Source of the DNA: UBA3775 sp964572955
GTDB lineage: Bacteria > Bacillota > Clostridia > Lachnospirales > Lachnospiraceae
DNA length: 64,000 nt
Assembly: GCA_964572955.1 (NCBI GenBank)
Contig: CAZNGY010000001.1
Span: forward strand, 62,001-126,000
Direction of reading: 5' to 3'
The number at the start of each line of letters is the position of its first letter. The stretch's first letter is position 1. Positions 1 through 8,884 of the stretch are shown here, piece by piece. The position numbers were made by a program, and so were the translations under genes. Below the pieces are notes generated by a model that saw only the letters and a program-made list of their open reading frames with translations, searched no databases and was not told the DNA's origin.

Positions 1-1
1 G

Positions 2-697
2 GCAAAAGGAAATTGTGACATTACAATAAGCATCGACTGTGACGGTCAGGACGACATTGAAGCAATGGAACAGATGGTAAGTGAGTATCTTGACGGTGCA
101 GAGATTGTTTATGGTGTCAGGAAAAACCGGAAATCAGACAGCTTTTTTAAGCGTACTACGGCACAGGGATTTTACCGCTTTATGAAAATTATGGGTGTGG
201 AAACTGTGTATAATCATGCGGATTACAGGCTTATGAGCAGCAGGGTACTTAATGAATTTGCAGAGTTCAAAGAGGTAAATGTTTTTTTGAGAGGAATGGT
301 TCCGCTTGTAGGATTTAAAAGTACCTGTGTTTATTATGACAGGCATGAGAGAACTGCGGGAGAAAGCCATTATCCGTTTAGAAAGATGGTTTCACTTGCA
401 CTTGACGGTATAACGAGTCTTTCTATTAAGCCGGTAAGATGTATTACGGGACTGGGATTTGTGGTGGCACTGTTAAGTTTTATAGGAATAGTATGGAGTG
501 TAATAGGCGCTGTTGTCGGAAATACAATCCAAGGCTGGGCATCAATGACATGTATTGTATGTTTTATTGGTGGAGTGCAGCTGCTGAGTCTCGGAATAAT
601 AGGTGAGTATATCGGGAAAATCTATATGGAAACCAAACAGAGACCAAGATATATAATTAGTGACAGAACGAAAAATATGGACAAAAATCAGAGGTAG
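2..697 (+). CDS. Family 2 glycosyltransferase, polyprenyl-phosphate sugar transferase type (5' end outside the window)
   Basis: The reading frame is open from base 2 and has no start in the window, so only the C-terminal 231 residues are seen. The stretch ISIDCDGQDD carries the metal-binding Asp motif of family 2 enzymes of the DPM1/CsbB type. YGVRKNR and YNHADYRLMSS are motifs I recognise from bacterial members that load a sugar onto undecaprenyl phosphate. Two hydrophobic helices near the C-terminus (around 460-540 and 560-620) would anchor it in the membrane, as is usual for this subgroup. The likely role is glycosylation of wall polymers or lipid carriers; the sugar cannot be told. The tex start follows two bases after the stop, so the two genes are probably co-transcribed. 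The family is sure, the substrate unknown. Confidence 0.85.
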   Translation, partial: AKGNCDITISIDCDGQDDIEAMEQMVSEYLDGAEIVYGVRKNRKSDSFFKRTTAQGFYRFMKIMGVETVYNHADYRLMSSRVLNEFAEFKEVNVFLRGMVPLVGFKSTCVYYDRHERTAGESHYPFRKMVSLALDGITSLSIKPVRCITGLGFVVALLSFIGIVWSVIGAVVGNTIQGWASMTCIVCFIGGVQLLSLGIIGEYIGKIYMETKQRPRYIISDRTKNMDKNQR

Positions 698-699
698 TT

Positions 700-2835
700 A
701 TGAATATAGCAGCAAAAATTGCAGAAGAACTTTCAATCAGGGAATGGCAGACGGAAGCCGTAATTAAGCTTATAGATGAAGGGAATACGATTCCTTTTAT
801 TGCAAGATACAGAAAGGAAGCACATGGCACACTTAATGATGAACAGCTGAGAAAGATTTATGAAAGACTTTGTTATCTTAGAAACCTTGAAGAACGCAGG
901 GAAACTGTTTTAAGACTTATAGAAGCACAGGGAAAGCTTGATGATGAACTAAGGAAAAAGATTTGTCAGGCAGAAACACTTGTGGATATAGAAGATTTAT
1001 ACAGACCATATAAACAAAAGAAACGTACAAGGGCTATAATAGCAAAGGAAAAGGGGCTTGAACCCTTGGCAGACCTTATTTACATGCAGAAAACAGACTC
1101 GGTTACAAAAGAGGCAGGGAAGTATATTGATGCTGAAAAGGGAGTGAATTCTGTTGATGAGGCTATTTCTGGTGCGAAAGATATTCTTGCAGAAATGATT
1201 TCGGACAATGCAGAGTACAGGACATACATAAGAAATAAAACCAGGACAAAGGGTTTTATGGATGTATGGGCAAAGGATGAAAATGAAAAATCTGTTTATG
1301 AGAACTATTATGGTTTTCATGAATGTCTGAATAAAATTACGGGATATAAAATACTTGCAATTAACAGAGGAGAAAAAGAGAAGTTTCTTGTTGTAAAAAC
1401 AGAAGCTCCTGAAGACGAAATAATTACTTATCTTTCAAGAAAAATATTGAGAAATGAAAATGGTGAGTGTACGGAAATTCTGAATGAATCAATTAAGGAT
1501 GCTTATAATAGACTTATTTCTCCGGTAATTGAAAGAGAAATAAGAAATGAGCTGACTGAAAAGGCAGAGGAAAGTGCAATCGAGGTTTTTGGAAAGAATC
1601 TGACACAGCTGCTTATGCAGCCTCCGGTTTCAGGACAGACGGTGTTGGGATGGGACCCTGCCTTCAGAACAGGGTGTAAACTTGCGGTTGTGGATAAAAC
1701 AGGAAAAGTTCTTGATACGAGGGTAATATATCCGACTGCACCTACGAATGAAAAGAAAATACGTGATGCAAAGGAAACAGTAAAATCACTCATAAAAAGA
1801 TACAATATAAATCTGATTTCAATAGGAAACGGAACTGCATCAAGAGAATCGGAACAGATTGTGGTGGAATTGTTATCGGAGATAGAGGAAGATGTAAGTT
1901 ATATTATAACGAATGAGGCCGGAGCGTCTGTGTATTCCGCAAGTGAACTTGCGACTGAAGAATTTCCGGAATTTGATGTAGGACAAAGAAGTGCCGCATC
2001 CATAGCAAGAAGGGTACAGGATCCTCTTTCTGAACTTGTTAAAATAGATCCGAAATCAATTGGGGTAGGTCAGTATCAGCATGACATGAACCAGAAGAAA
2101 CTCGGAGAGGCTCTTTCGGGGGTGGTTGAAAGCTGTGTGAACAGTGTAGGAGTAGATCTTAATACAGCTTCAGCACCTTTAATGCAGTATATATCAGGAA
2201 TAAGTAAAACGGTTGCCGTAAACATTGTTGCTTATCGTGAGGAAAACGGAAGTTTTACTGACAGAAAGCAGCTTCTTAAGGTACCAAAACTTGGACCTAA
2301 AGCCTATGAACAGTGTGCCGGATTCATGCGGATTGCTGACGGAAAAAATCCACTTGATAACACAGGGGTTCATCCGGAGAGTTATGATGCGGTTAAGAAA
2401 CTGCTTGATGAAATTGAAGTTCCGCTTGAAAATCTTAAAACGGGATACAAAATAGAAATAAAAAATTATGCAGAAACTGCAGATAAGCTTGGTATAGGAG
2501 AACCAACCCTCAGAGATATAATTAAGGAAATTGAAAAGCCGGGAAGAGACCCGAGAGAAATGATGCCTCCTCCGGTTTTAAGAAAGGATGTATTGGCAAT
2601 TGAGGATCTTAGGGAAGGCATGATTCTTAAAGGAACGGTAAGAAACGTGATTGATTTCGGTGCCTTTGTGGATATAGGAGTACATCAGGATGGACTTGTT
2701 CATATATCAAAGCTGACTAATGAGAAATTTGTAAAACATCCTTTGGATGTTGTAAGTGTGGGGGAAATTGTGGAAGTTAAGGTATTATCGGTAGATGCCG
2801 ACAGAAAAAGAATCTCGCTTTCAATGATACTGTAA
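700..2835 (+). CDS. tex: Tex family transcription accessory / S1 RNA-binding protein
   Basis: A 711-residue protein, the usual Tex length, with domains in the expected order: helical Tex N-domain (about 1-190, with the motif IARYRKEAHG), a YqgF/RNase H-like domain beginning near residue 317 (GWDPAFRTG), helix-hairpin-helix repeats from about 484 (VGVDLNTAS, then KVPKLGPKAYEQ), and a C-terminal S1 domain from about 641 (KGTVRNVIDFGAFVDIG, GLVHIS). Tex proteins bind nucleic acid and transcription complexes in the cytoplasm; the exact function is not settled. ATG at 700 is preceded by a GAGGT box lying in the end of the upstream glycosyltransferase gene, and the two-base gap suggests translational coupling. 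A hairpin terminator follows the stop. Nothing unusual was seen. Confidence 0.96.
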   Translation: MNIAAKIAEELSIREWQTEAVIKLIDEGNTIPFIARYRKEAHGTLNDEQLRKIYERLCYLRNLEERRETVLRLIEAQGKLDDELRKKICQAETLVDIEDLYRPYKQKKRTRAIIAKEKGLEPLADLIYMQKTDSVTKEAGKYIDAEKGVNSVDEAISGAKDILAEMISDNAEYRTYIRNKTRTKGFMDVWAKDENEKSVYENYYGFHECLNKITGYKILAINRGEKEKFLVVKTEAPEDEIITYLSRKILRNENGECTEILNESIKDAYNRLISPVIEREIRNELTEKAEESAIEVFGKNLTQLLMQPPVSGQTVLGWDPAFRTGCKLAVVDKTGKVLDTRVIYPTAPTNEKKIRDAKETVKSLIKRYNINLISIGNGTASRESEQIVVELLSEIEEDVSYIITNEAGASVYSASELATEEFPEFDVGQRSAASIARRVQDPLSELVKIDPKSIGVGQYQHDMNQKKLGEALSGVVESCVNSVGVDLNTASAPLMQYISGISKTVAVNIVAYREENGSFTDRKQLLKVPKLGPKAYEQCAGFMRIADGKNPLDNTGVHPESYDAVKKLLDEIEVPLENLKTGYKIEIKNYAETADKLGIGEPTLRDIIKEIEKPGRDPREMMPPPVLRKDVLAIEDLREGMILKGTVRNVIDFGAFVDIGVHQDGLVHISKLTNEKFVKHPLDVVSVGEIVEVKVLSVDADRKRISLSMIL

Positions 2836-2906
2836 AAGTATTAAAGCCTGGTTTATGTAATGAACTGATTCCAATCATGCAGACAATTAAAAAATAAAAT
2901 TTATTT

Positions 2907-2937
2907 CTGTCACCGAATGAAAAATGGTGGCAGTTTT
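2907..2937 (+). terminator. Intrinsic terminator of tex
   Basis: CTGTCACC at 2907-2914 pairs with GGTGGCAG at 2926-2933 (one G-U pair) and is followed by TTTT. It lies about 70 bases after the tex stop and before the next promoter. Confidence 0.6.
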
Positions 2938-3027
2938 CATGCTGTTGATATATATTATGAGTTGGTCTTTTGCACATATTCAATAAAAAATATCTTAAAC
3001 AAATATAAAATTTGTATAAAAGATACG

Positions 3028-3056
3028 TTGTAAAAAAAAGAGTTAGGGATTAAAAT
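3028..3056 (+). promoter_or_regulatory. Probable sigma-A promoter for the SulP gene
   Basis: TTGTAA at 3028 and TAAAAT at 3051 are separated by 17 bp, and the start codon lies about 80 bases downstream. The same pair of hexamers with the same spacing occurs before the HAD gene at 8218. Confidence 0.5.
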
Positions 3057-3108
3057 TTTCTTGTTTTGTGTCTTATAAATCGAAGTCGGATGAACCGGCA
3101 CGGACTAA

Positions 3109-3124
3109 AAAATGACATCATTTT
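3109..3124 (+). promoter_or_regulatory. Palindrome just before the SulP ribosome binding site
   Basis: AAAATGA at 3109 and TCATTTT at 3118 form perfect inverted arms around CA, directly touching the GGAGGA box at 3125. It could be a repressor operator or a small hairpin affecting translation. In an AT-rich genome it could also be chance. Confidence 0.25.
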
Positions 3125-3134
3125 GGAGGATGTA

Positions 3135-4796
3135 ATGGACAAATTAAAACCTATGCTCTTTAGTAATTTAAAGCAGTATAACAAATCACAGTTTATAAAG
3201 GATGTTGTATCCGGAATCATAGTTGCAATAATCGCACTTCCGCTTTCAATCGCACTTGCGCTTGCATCCGGAGTAGGACCGGAAATGGGTATATATACGG
3301 CAATAGCTGCCGGATTTATAATTTCGTTTCTTGGCGGCAGCAGGGTTCAGATAGCGGGTCCGACAGCGGCTTTTGCTACGATAGTAGCCGGAATTGTATC
3401 GGAACAGGGACAGGATGGACTTGTGATTGCAACCATACTTGCAGGTATAATTCTTGTAATAATGGGCTTTTGCAGATTCGGAAGTCTTATTAAATTCATA
3501 CCATATACAATAACAACAGGATTTACGGCAGGAATTGCAGTAACTATTTTTATCGGTCAGTGGAGGGATTTTTTCGGAGTAAGCTATATGCATGGTGAAA
3601 AGCCGATAGAAACTGTTGATAAAGTAAAAGCTTTTTTAGGTAATATTGATACTTTTAACGTACAGGCGGCAATTGTGGGATTTGTATGTCTTGCGATTCT
3701 TATTGTATGGCCTATGGTTCCTAAAATTGGAAAAGTTGTACCGGGTTCACTTATAGCTGTATTTGCAGGGATTTTTATGGTGAAATTCGGAAATATGGAT
3801 GTAAATACAATAGGTGATTTATATACAATAAAGGGAGGGCTTCCGGAATTCAGTGTTCCGACGATAACACTCTCAAAGATAGGAAGTCTTTTACCGGATG
3901 CATTTACCATTGCGGTTCTCGCAGCAATTGAATCACTTCTTTCGTGTGTTGTTGCTGACGGTATGATAAACTCACATCACCGTTCCAATATGGAACTTAT
4001 AGCTCAGGGAGCAGGAAATATCGGTTCCGCACTTTTTGGAGGAATTCCGGCAACAGGAGCAATTGCACGTACAGCGGCCAACATTAAAAGCGGCGGACGT
4101 ACACCTGTGGCGGGAATGGTACATTCACTTGTACTTTTACTTGTACTTGTAGTACTTATGCCATATGCAGCATTAATTCCGATGCCTGCCATTGCAGCAA
4201 TACTTTTTCAGGTAGCTTACAACATGAGTCAGTGGAGACCTTTTGTCAAACTTGTAAAGACAGCTCCAAAGAGTGACATAACAGTTCTTGTGCTTTCGTT
4301 TGTACTTACTGTTGTATTTGATCTTGTTGTTGCAATTGAAATCGGTATGGTGGTTGCATGTCTTCTCTTTATGAAGAGAATGAGTGATGAGACGGATGTT
4401 AAAAGTTGGAAGTATGAGGAGAATGAAGATGATCCTGACAGCATAAATATTCGCCAGGTTCCTTTGCAGGTAAGGGTTTATGAAATAAGCGGACCATTGT
4501 TTTTTGGTGCGGCAGGAAGACTTGCAGAAATAAGTGTAAAAGATTTTACAAAAGTTTTAATCATAAGAATGAGAGCAGTGCCGGCACTTGATGCAACTGC
4601 CATGAATTCTTTGGTTTCTCTGTGTGATACATGTGAACAGAAAGGTATAAAACTTGTATTTTCGCATGTAAACGAACAGCCGATGCGCATTATGGAAAAG
4701 GGCGGATTTGTTGACAGAGTTGGAAGAGATAATTTCTGTGCCCACATAGATGATGCACTTGAAAGAGCAGCAAATCTTATAAAAAAAACAGAATAA
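3135..4796 (+). CDS. SulP family anion permease with C-terminal STAS domain
   Basis: I place the start at ATG 3135, behind GGAGGA at 3125-3130. An upstream in-frame extension exists but has no ribosome binding site and does not look like this family. The 553-residue protein has a hydrophobic body of about 400 residues, including the conserved VSGIIVAIIALPLSIALA and the segment PTAAFATIV, then a soluble STAS domain from about residue 440 with a DATAMNSL stretch where the phosphorylatable-loop region of STAS domains lies. SulP proteins move sulfate, bicarbonate, dicarboxylates or other anions across the inner membrane, and the substrate cannot be read from sequence. It is a single-gene unit with its own promoter and a strong terminator. 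Confidence 0.93.
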   Translation: MDKLKPMLFSNLKQYNKSQFIKDVVSGIIVAIIALPLSIALALASGVGPEMGIYTAIAAGFIISFLGGSRVQIAGPTAAFATIVAGIVSEQGQDGLVIATILAGIILVIMGFCRFGSLIKFIPYTITTGFTAGIAVTIFIGQWRDFFGVSYMHGEKPIETVDKVKAFLGNIDTFNVQAAIVGFVCLAILIVWPMVPKIGKVVPGSLIAVFAGIFMVKFGNMDVNTIGDLYTIKGGLPEFSVPTITLSKIGSLLPDAFTIAVLAAIESLLSCVVADGMINSHHRSNMELIAQGAGNIGSALFGGIPATGAIARTAANIKSGGRTPVAGMVHSLVLLLVLVVLMPYAALIPMPAIAAILFQVAYNMSQWRPFVKLVKTAPKSDITVLVLSFVLTVVFDLVVAIEIGMVVACLLFMKRMSDETDVKSWKYEENEDDPDSINIRQVPLQVRVYEISGPLFFGAAGRLAEISVKDFTKVLIIRMRAVPALDATAMNSLVSLCDTCEQKGIKLVFSHVNEQPMRIMEKGGFVDRVGRDNFCAHIDDALERAANLIKKTE

Positions 4797-4812
4797 AACT
4801 ATGAACATACAG

Positions 4813-4868
4813 AGTGACTTCGACACAGAGGCCTTTACGGGCATGAATGTAGAAGTCACTTTTTGTTT
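4813..4868 (+). terminator. Strong intrinsic terminator after the SulP gene
   Basis: AGTGACTTC at 4813-4821 pairs perfectly with GAAGTCACT at 4852-4860, followed by TTTTTGTTTT. The loop of about 30 bases may itself fold. Confidence 0.85.
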
Positions 4869-5020
4869 TAATGCGAAGTATGAGCTTTTCAGCTGCTGCT
4901 TGTAGTATGGTTGTCTTGATTTTTATGTGAAGATTGTCGGAAGAAAGTGTTAATTCTTATAAAATAAGTGTTTTGGCGATAATCATTTATAAAATTAAAA
5001 TAATCATTTCTTCCGATTTA

Positions 5021-5048
5021 TTGACAAGCGTAATTGAAAATCTATAAT
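5021..5048 (+). promoter_or_regulatory. Consensus promoter for the zinc-ribbon / J-protein operon
   Basis: Perfect TTGACA at 5021 and perfect TATAAT at 5043, with 16 bp between. The first gene starts at 5123. Confidence 0.8.
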
Positions 5049-5122
5049 GAAAATACTGTATCATTTATTTAATGATATTGAAAATTCTTCAGGTGACTGA
5101 TATTATAATCGGAGGCAGATTA

Positions 5123-5527
5123 ATGAGAAAACTTAAATACAGACTGAGTATGTGGATGCGTGGAAGATACGGATATGATGAATTCTCAAAGGCATTGAAT
5201 TATTTCGCCGTTATCATGTTTGTACTTTCAGTGGTTTTTGGAATCGGAACGTTTTATGCTGTTGGGGTTATTGCCGTTTTTTATTCTTTATACAGAACAT
5301 GTTCAAGAAATATAGGTCGGATGAATATGGAAAGAAAACTGTATTTAAAGGCTAAAGCAAAAGTAATCGGAACTTTTAACGTTAATAAGAGAAGGTTTAA
5401 GGAAAGAAAGACTCACAAGTATCATAAATGTCCGTTCTGCAAAACGTATAACCGTGTACCAAGGGGACACGGAAGGGTTTTGATTACCTGTCCTAAATGC
5501 GGAACGAGTTTTGAAAGAAGGGTATAA
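5123..5527 (+). CDS. Small membrane protein with C-terminal zinc ribbon
   Basis: ATG 5123 is preceded by GGAGG at 5111. The upstream in-frame ATG at 5072 lies almost on the promoter and is unlikely. The 134-residue product has a basic N-terminus, a hydrophobic pair of segments (about residues 26-60), a basic linker, and a C-terminal zinc ribbon with CPFC and CPKC pairs. No enzyme motif is visible. It is followed 23 bases later by a J-domain protein, so the two probably work together, for example in assembly or quality control of a membrane complex; that is inference only. I do not know a named family with a defined function for it. Confidence 0.8.
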   Translation: MRKLKYRLSMWMRGRYGYDEFSKALNYFAVIMFVLSVVFGIGTFYAVGVIAVFYSLYRTCSRNIGRMNMERKLYLKAKAKVIGTFNVNKRRFKERKTHKYHKCPFCKTYNRVPRGHGRVLITCPKCGTSFERRV

Positions 5528-5550
5528 AAACCCGTTATATTGAGGTGATA

Positions 5551-6285
5551 ATGGCACGAGATCCATATGAGGTGTTAGGCATAAGCCGCACCGCAAGTGA
5601 TGAAGAAGTAAAAAAGGCTTATAGGGCAGCGAGCAGAAAATGGCATCCTGATGCAAACCTGAACAATGAAAAAGAGGCTGAAGAAAAGTTTAAAGAAATA
5701 CAGGATGCATACAGAAGAATTACGGATGCAAGAGAAAAAGGATACGATTCTTTTGACAGCGGAAGTACATACGGCAGAAATACATATGCAGGAAATACAC
5801 ATGGGGGCACCGGAAGATACGGAAATTCAGGCACCGGAAGAACGGCTTATGAATGGCAGTTTTCCGGGTTTGATTTTTCAGGTTTTGATTCCGGAGGACC
5901 GTGGGCGGAAATCTGGGAAAGTGATACGGATGATATAAAGAACATTGCACTGCTTATCAACGGCGGGAAGTATGCAGATGCTTTGAACAGATTGAACTAC
6001 GTTTTTTTAAAGGATGACAGGTGGTATTATATGGCAGCCCTTGCAAACTGGGGATGCGGAAGAATGGTTAATGCAAAAAACTGTATAACATATGCCATCT
6101 CACTTGCACCGGGCAACAGAACATATAAGGAGGTTCAGAAAAAGCTTGATGCAGGGAAAAATGTATATACGGAACGTGAAACCTATTATGGAACGAAGGA
6201 GTGCGGTTCGGGAGTATGTCTGAGACTTGTTTTTTGGAATGCTATTTGCAATTGCTTGTTGGGAAGTGGCAGATTCTGCATATAA
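5551..6285 (+). CDS. J-domain (DnaJ-like) co-chaperone protein
   Basis: ATG 5551 follows GAGGTG at a spacing of three to four bases; a GTG two codons upstream is less likely. Residues 1-65 form a J domain with the diagnostic HPD (KWHPDAN), which activates the ATPase of DnaK. After a Gly/Asn/Thr-rich linker comes a helical region that looks TPR-like (ALLINGGKYADALNRLN). There is no zinc-finger or substrate-binding domain of true DnaJ, so this is a specialised J protein of 244 residues. The last 25 residues are hydrophobic and Cys-rich, possibly a membrane tail. It sits in an operon with the preceding zinc-ribbon protein. Confidence 0.88.
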   Translation: MARDPYEVLGISRTASDEEVKKAYRAASRKWHPDANLNNEKEAEEKFKEIQDAYRRITDAREKGYDSFDSGSTYGRNTYAGNTHGGTGRYGNSGTGRTAYEWQFSGFDFSGFDSGGPWAEIWESDTDDIKNIALLINGGKYADALNRLNYVFLKDDRWYYMAALANWGCGRMVNAKNCITYAISLAPGNRTYKEVQKKLDAGKNVYTERETYYGTKECGSGVCLRLVFWNAICNCLLGSGRFCI

Positions 6286-6303
6286 ATAAATCTGAAAAAG
6301 ATT

Positions 6304-6332
6304 TTGTGGACTTTAAATCAGGTTCATAGTAT
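6304..6332 (+). promoter_or_regulatory. Possible promoter for the SNF symporter gene
   Basis: TTGTGG at 6304 and TAGTAT at 6327 with 17 bp spacing. The -35 box is weak, but the position (about 50 bases before the start) is good. Confidence 0.35.
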
Positions 6333-6384
6333 ACTTCTAAGTATTGACCCTTTATAGGAAAAATAGGGATACATTGGAGGTACT

Positions 6385-7917
6385 ATGGAAAAAAGAGACA
6401 CTTGGTCGTCAAGGGTGACATTTATTCTTGCGGCAATCGGAAGTGCGGTAGGTTTGGGAAATGCATGGCGTTTTCCTGGGCTTGCGGCGAAACACGGCGG
6501 AGGAACGTTTCTGCTTGTATATTTAGTTGCTTTATTTGTGATTGGAATTCCTCTTTTAATGATGGAAATTTCTATTGCCAGAAAGTTCCGTAAAGGAGCA
6601 ATTGAGTCCATGAGGGGAATCAATAAGAAATGCGAATTTATCGGATGGGCAGCAACAAGTAATGCATTTGTAATTGTAACATATTATTCAATCGTTTTTG
6701 CATGGGTTATCATGATGGTAGCTTATGCACTTAAATTTGCCGGAATGACAGGTGACGCAGCGGCAGCGAGTAATGTTTTCGCCGAGGCTACAAAAACAAC
6801 ATGGGATGTTACCGGTTATTCAATTCCTATTCCGGTTCTTATTTCAGCGATAATTGCCTGGGGAGCGATTTATTATTGTATAAGAAACGGTGCACAGAGT
6901 GTAGGAAAAGTCGTAAAGTATACAGTATTCCTTCCTGTTATTTTCCTTTTGCTTATGGCTGCAAAAGGTGTTACTATGGACGGTGCCGCAGAAGGACTTA
7001 AAATGTTATTTACACCAAAGCTTGAGGCACTTAAAAGTTCAGGGCTTTGGATTGACGCCATCGGTCAGGTGTTTTACAGTCTGTCAATTATGATGGCGAT
7101 TATGTTTGCATATGGTTCATATCTTGATGATAATTCAAACATTGCCGTTGATGGAATTATAATTGCGCTCTCTGATGCGGCAGTAAGTATATTGTCCGGA
7201 ATCGTAATGTTTTCAACAATGGGTGGTGTAGGCATGCTTGATTCCATTTCTGATTCAGGAATTGCAACAGCATTCATTATCTATCCTAGTGCAATTGTAA
7301 ACCTTACAAATGTCGGATGGTTCAATGCCGCATTTGGTGTTGTATTCTACTTAATGCTTGTAACATTGGCAATTGATTCGGCATTCTCAATTATTGAAGG
7401 TGTATCGGCATCAATAGCAGATAAATTCCATCTTAATCCGAGAAAAGTAACAAAGGTGGCATGTGCGATTGCAGCTGTGATTTCACTTCTTTATACAACA
7501 AGAGCAGGACTTGCATGGCTTGACATTGTTGATCACTGGACAAATATGTTTAACCTGATTCTTATCGGAGTTCTTGAATGTTTTGCTATCGGATGGCTTT
7601 TTGATACAAAGAAAGTTGTTAAGGAGATTAACAGAAATACCAAGAAATTTAAGATTCCATCTTTCTGGATTCTTGCTTCAATTAAATTCGTTGCACCTAT
7701 ATCGCTTGCGGCTCTTTTTATTTGGAATATGTACAGCCTTTTTGTAACGAATGGAGGTCATTATGGCTATGCACTTTGGGCTGAGGTTTCAGCAGGATGG
7801 GTAGTATCCATATTAGTATTCCTTAGTGGATTTATTGCAAGAGTTGTAATTAATCATATGAAGAAGAAACGTAATTTTATTGAGAATGAAATTATATGGG
7901 AAGAAACTGAAGAATAG
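6385..7917 (+). CDS. Sodium:neurotransmitter symporter (SNF/NSS) family transporter
   Basis: The 510-residue integral membrane protein opens with the family signature: AAIGSAVGLGNAWRFP is the unwound first helix that binds Na+ and substrate. Further hydrophobic helices total about 11 to 12. Bacterial members such as LeuT, TnaT and MhsT import amino acids by Na+ symport; substrate specificity here is unknown. ATG 6385 follows GGAGG at a good distance. The end is hydrophilic (KKKRNFIENEI). The gene stands alone between a weak promoter and a strong terminator. Confidence 0.93.
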   Translation: MEKRDTWSSRVTFILAAIGSAVGLGNAWRFPGLAAKHGGGTFLLVYLVALFVIGIPLLMMEISIARKFRKGAIESMRGINKKCEFIGWAATSNAFVIVTYYSIVFAWVIMMVAYALKFAGMTGDAAAASNVFAEATKTTWDVTGYSIPIPVLISAIIAWGAIYYCIRNGAQSVGKVVKYTVFLPVIFLLLMAAKGVTMDGAAEGLKMLFTPKLEALKSSGLWIDAIGQVFYSLSIMMAIMFAYGSYLDDNSNIAVDGIIIALSDAAVSILSGIVMFSTMGGVGMLDSISDSGIATAFIIYPSAIVNLTNVGWFNAAFGVVFYLMLVTLAIDSAFSIIEGVSASIADKFHLNPRKVTKVACAIAAVISLLYTTRAGLAWLDIVDHWTNMFNLILIGVLECFAIGWLFDTKKVVKEINRNTKKFKIPSFWILASIKFVAPISLAALFIWNMYSLFVTNGGHYGYALWAEVSAGWVVSILVFLSGFIARVVINHMKKKRNFIENEIIWEETEE

Positions 7918-7964
7918 TAAAAAGGGACAGTGTAAAGACTGGCTTACTAAGTGGTTCATTCCTT

Positions 7965-8011
7965 AAAAAAATCGGCATAGTTTGGAGAAATCCGGCTATG
8001 CCGATTTTTTT
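7965..8011 (+). terminator. Strong hairpin terminator, symmetric
   Basis: A 16-bp perfect stem (7965-7980 with 7995-8010, core ATCGGCATAG/CTATGCCGAT) has A-runs and T-runs at its ends, so it can stop transcription in both directions. It ends the SNF gene and overlaps the decayed reverse-strand coding fragment. Confidence 0.88.
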
Positions 8012-8217
8012 CTGTTCTAGAGACCGTTTTACTGCTCCGATAGAGTTCCGGGGAATAAGGAAGGGGATTTTTTCTGGTATCCGTCAGCTTTTCCGGCTTG
8101 AACACATCTATGCGTTCTAACAATGTCTGAATGATCTGCTCCCGTTTGGACTTAGAGATACCGTTATACTGTTTGGCATATAACTCATTATTAGTAGCGG
8201 ACGTGGTAAAAAGAATG

Positions 8218-8246
8218 TTGTAATGAAGCGGATTTAAAGGTAAAAT
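8218..8246 (+). promoter_or_regulatory. Probable promoter of the HAD-Mrr-LuxR operon
   Basis: TTGTAA at 8218, 17 bp, TAAAAT at 8241; the first start codon is at 8271. It matches the SulP promoter hexamers exactly. Confidence 0.5.
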
Positions 8247-8270
8247 GAATAGAGAAAGGCAGGTAAAATC

Positions 8271-8876
8271 ATGATAAAAAATGTAGTGTTTGACATTGGT
8301 AAGGTTCTGATAGATTTCAGATATAAAGAGTACATGAGGGATTTGTCATTTGATGAATCTGTAATAGAAAAGCTCTCAGATGATATGGTTTTGAGTGAGG
8401 ATTGGGATTTACTTGACAGGGGAGAAGAAGAGGAAGTTTTTATCAACAGAATCAGGAAAAAACTCCCAGAGTATAAAAAAGAAATAGATACATTCTTTAA
8501 AGATTACGGGAATCTTGTAGAATCGTACCCATATGCGAAATCATGGCTTGAAGGGTTAAAAAAAAGAGGATACGGAGTTTATCTTCTTTCAAATTATCCT
8601 GAAAAAATGTTTGCAAGGCATTCTTCAGAGAAGTTTACGTTTATGGAATACATTGATGGAAAAATCGTCAGCGGAATGGTTAAACTTAGAAAGCCGGAAA
8701 AAGAGATATACGAGCTTTTACTTAACACATACGGATTAAAGGCAGATGAAAGTGTATTTATTGACGACAGGAAGGAAAATGTTGAAGCTGCAGAGAATGT
8801 GGGGTTGAAGGCAATTTATTTCGATGAGTATGAAAAGGTTTGTGATAAACTGGAAAAGATTCTTGCAGAGGATTAA
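8271..8876 (+). CDS. HAD superfamily hydrolase (subfamily IA, YihX-like)
   Basis: A 201-residue cytosolic phosphatase-like protein. Motif I is FDIGKVL with nucleophile Asp8; the second Asp of the usual DxD is Gly, as is common in the YihX branch. An LLSNYP stretch provides the motif II Ser/Asn, a Lys in KLRKPEKEIYELL fits motif III, and VFIDDRKENVEAA near residue 163 is the acidic motif IV. Family members dephosphorylate small sugar phosphates such as glucose-1-phosphate; the substrate here is unknown. The GGAGG for the next gene directly overlaps the stop, so it is coupled to the Mrr-like gene. Confidence 0.9.
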   Translation: MIKNVVFDIGKVLIDFRYKEYMRDLSFDESVIEKLSDDMVLSEDWDLLDRGEEEEVFINRIRKKLPEYKKEIDTFFKDYGNLVESYPYAKSWLEGLKKRGYGVYLLSNYPEKMFARHSSEKFTFMEYIDGKIVSGMVKLRKPEKEIYELLLNTYGLKADESVFIDDRKENVEAAENVGLKAIYFDEYEKVCDKLEKILAED

Positions 8877-8884
8877 GGAGGAAA

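Larger units (their letters stand above)
7956..8250 (-). pseudogene. Remnant of an unidentified reverse-strand coding sequence without a start codon
   Basis: Read on the minus strand, a frame is open from beyond 8250 down to a TGA at 7956-7958. It gives a plausible soluble protein segment with stretches such as NELYAKQYNGIS, REQIIQTLLERIDVF and TRKNPLPYSPEL. There is no ATG, GTG or ribosome binding site at its head, and the forward promoter and start of the HAD gene sit where its upstream part should be. Codon use is richer in C and G than that of the neighbours. I take it as the 3' remnant of a gene lost by deletion, perhaps from a mobile element; the family is not recognised. The C-terminal 15 codons run through the terminator and may be non-original. 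Confidence 0.4.

Noticed and set aside
6200..6285. Frameshift at the end of the J-protein gene
   Set aside because: The Cys-rich tail is odd, but the frame is continuous and similar hydrophobic Cys-rich ends are plausible in such proteins; no other frame gives a better ending.
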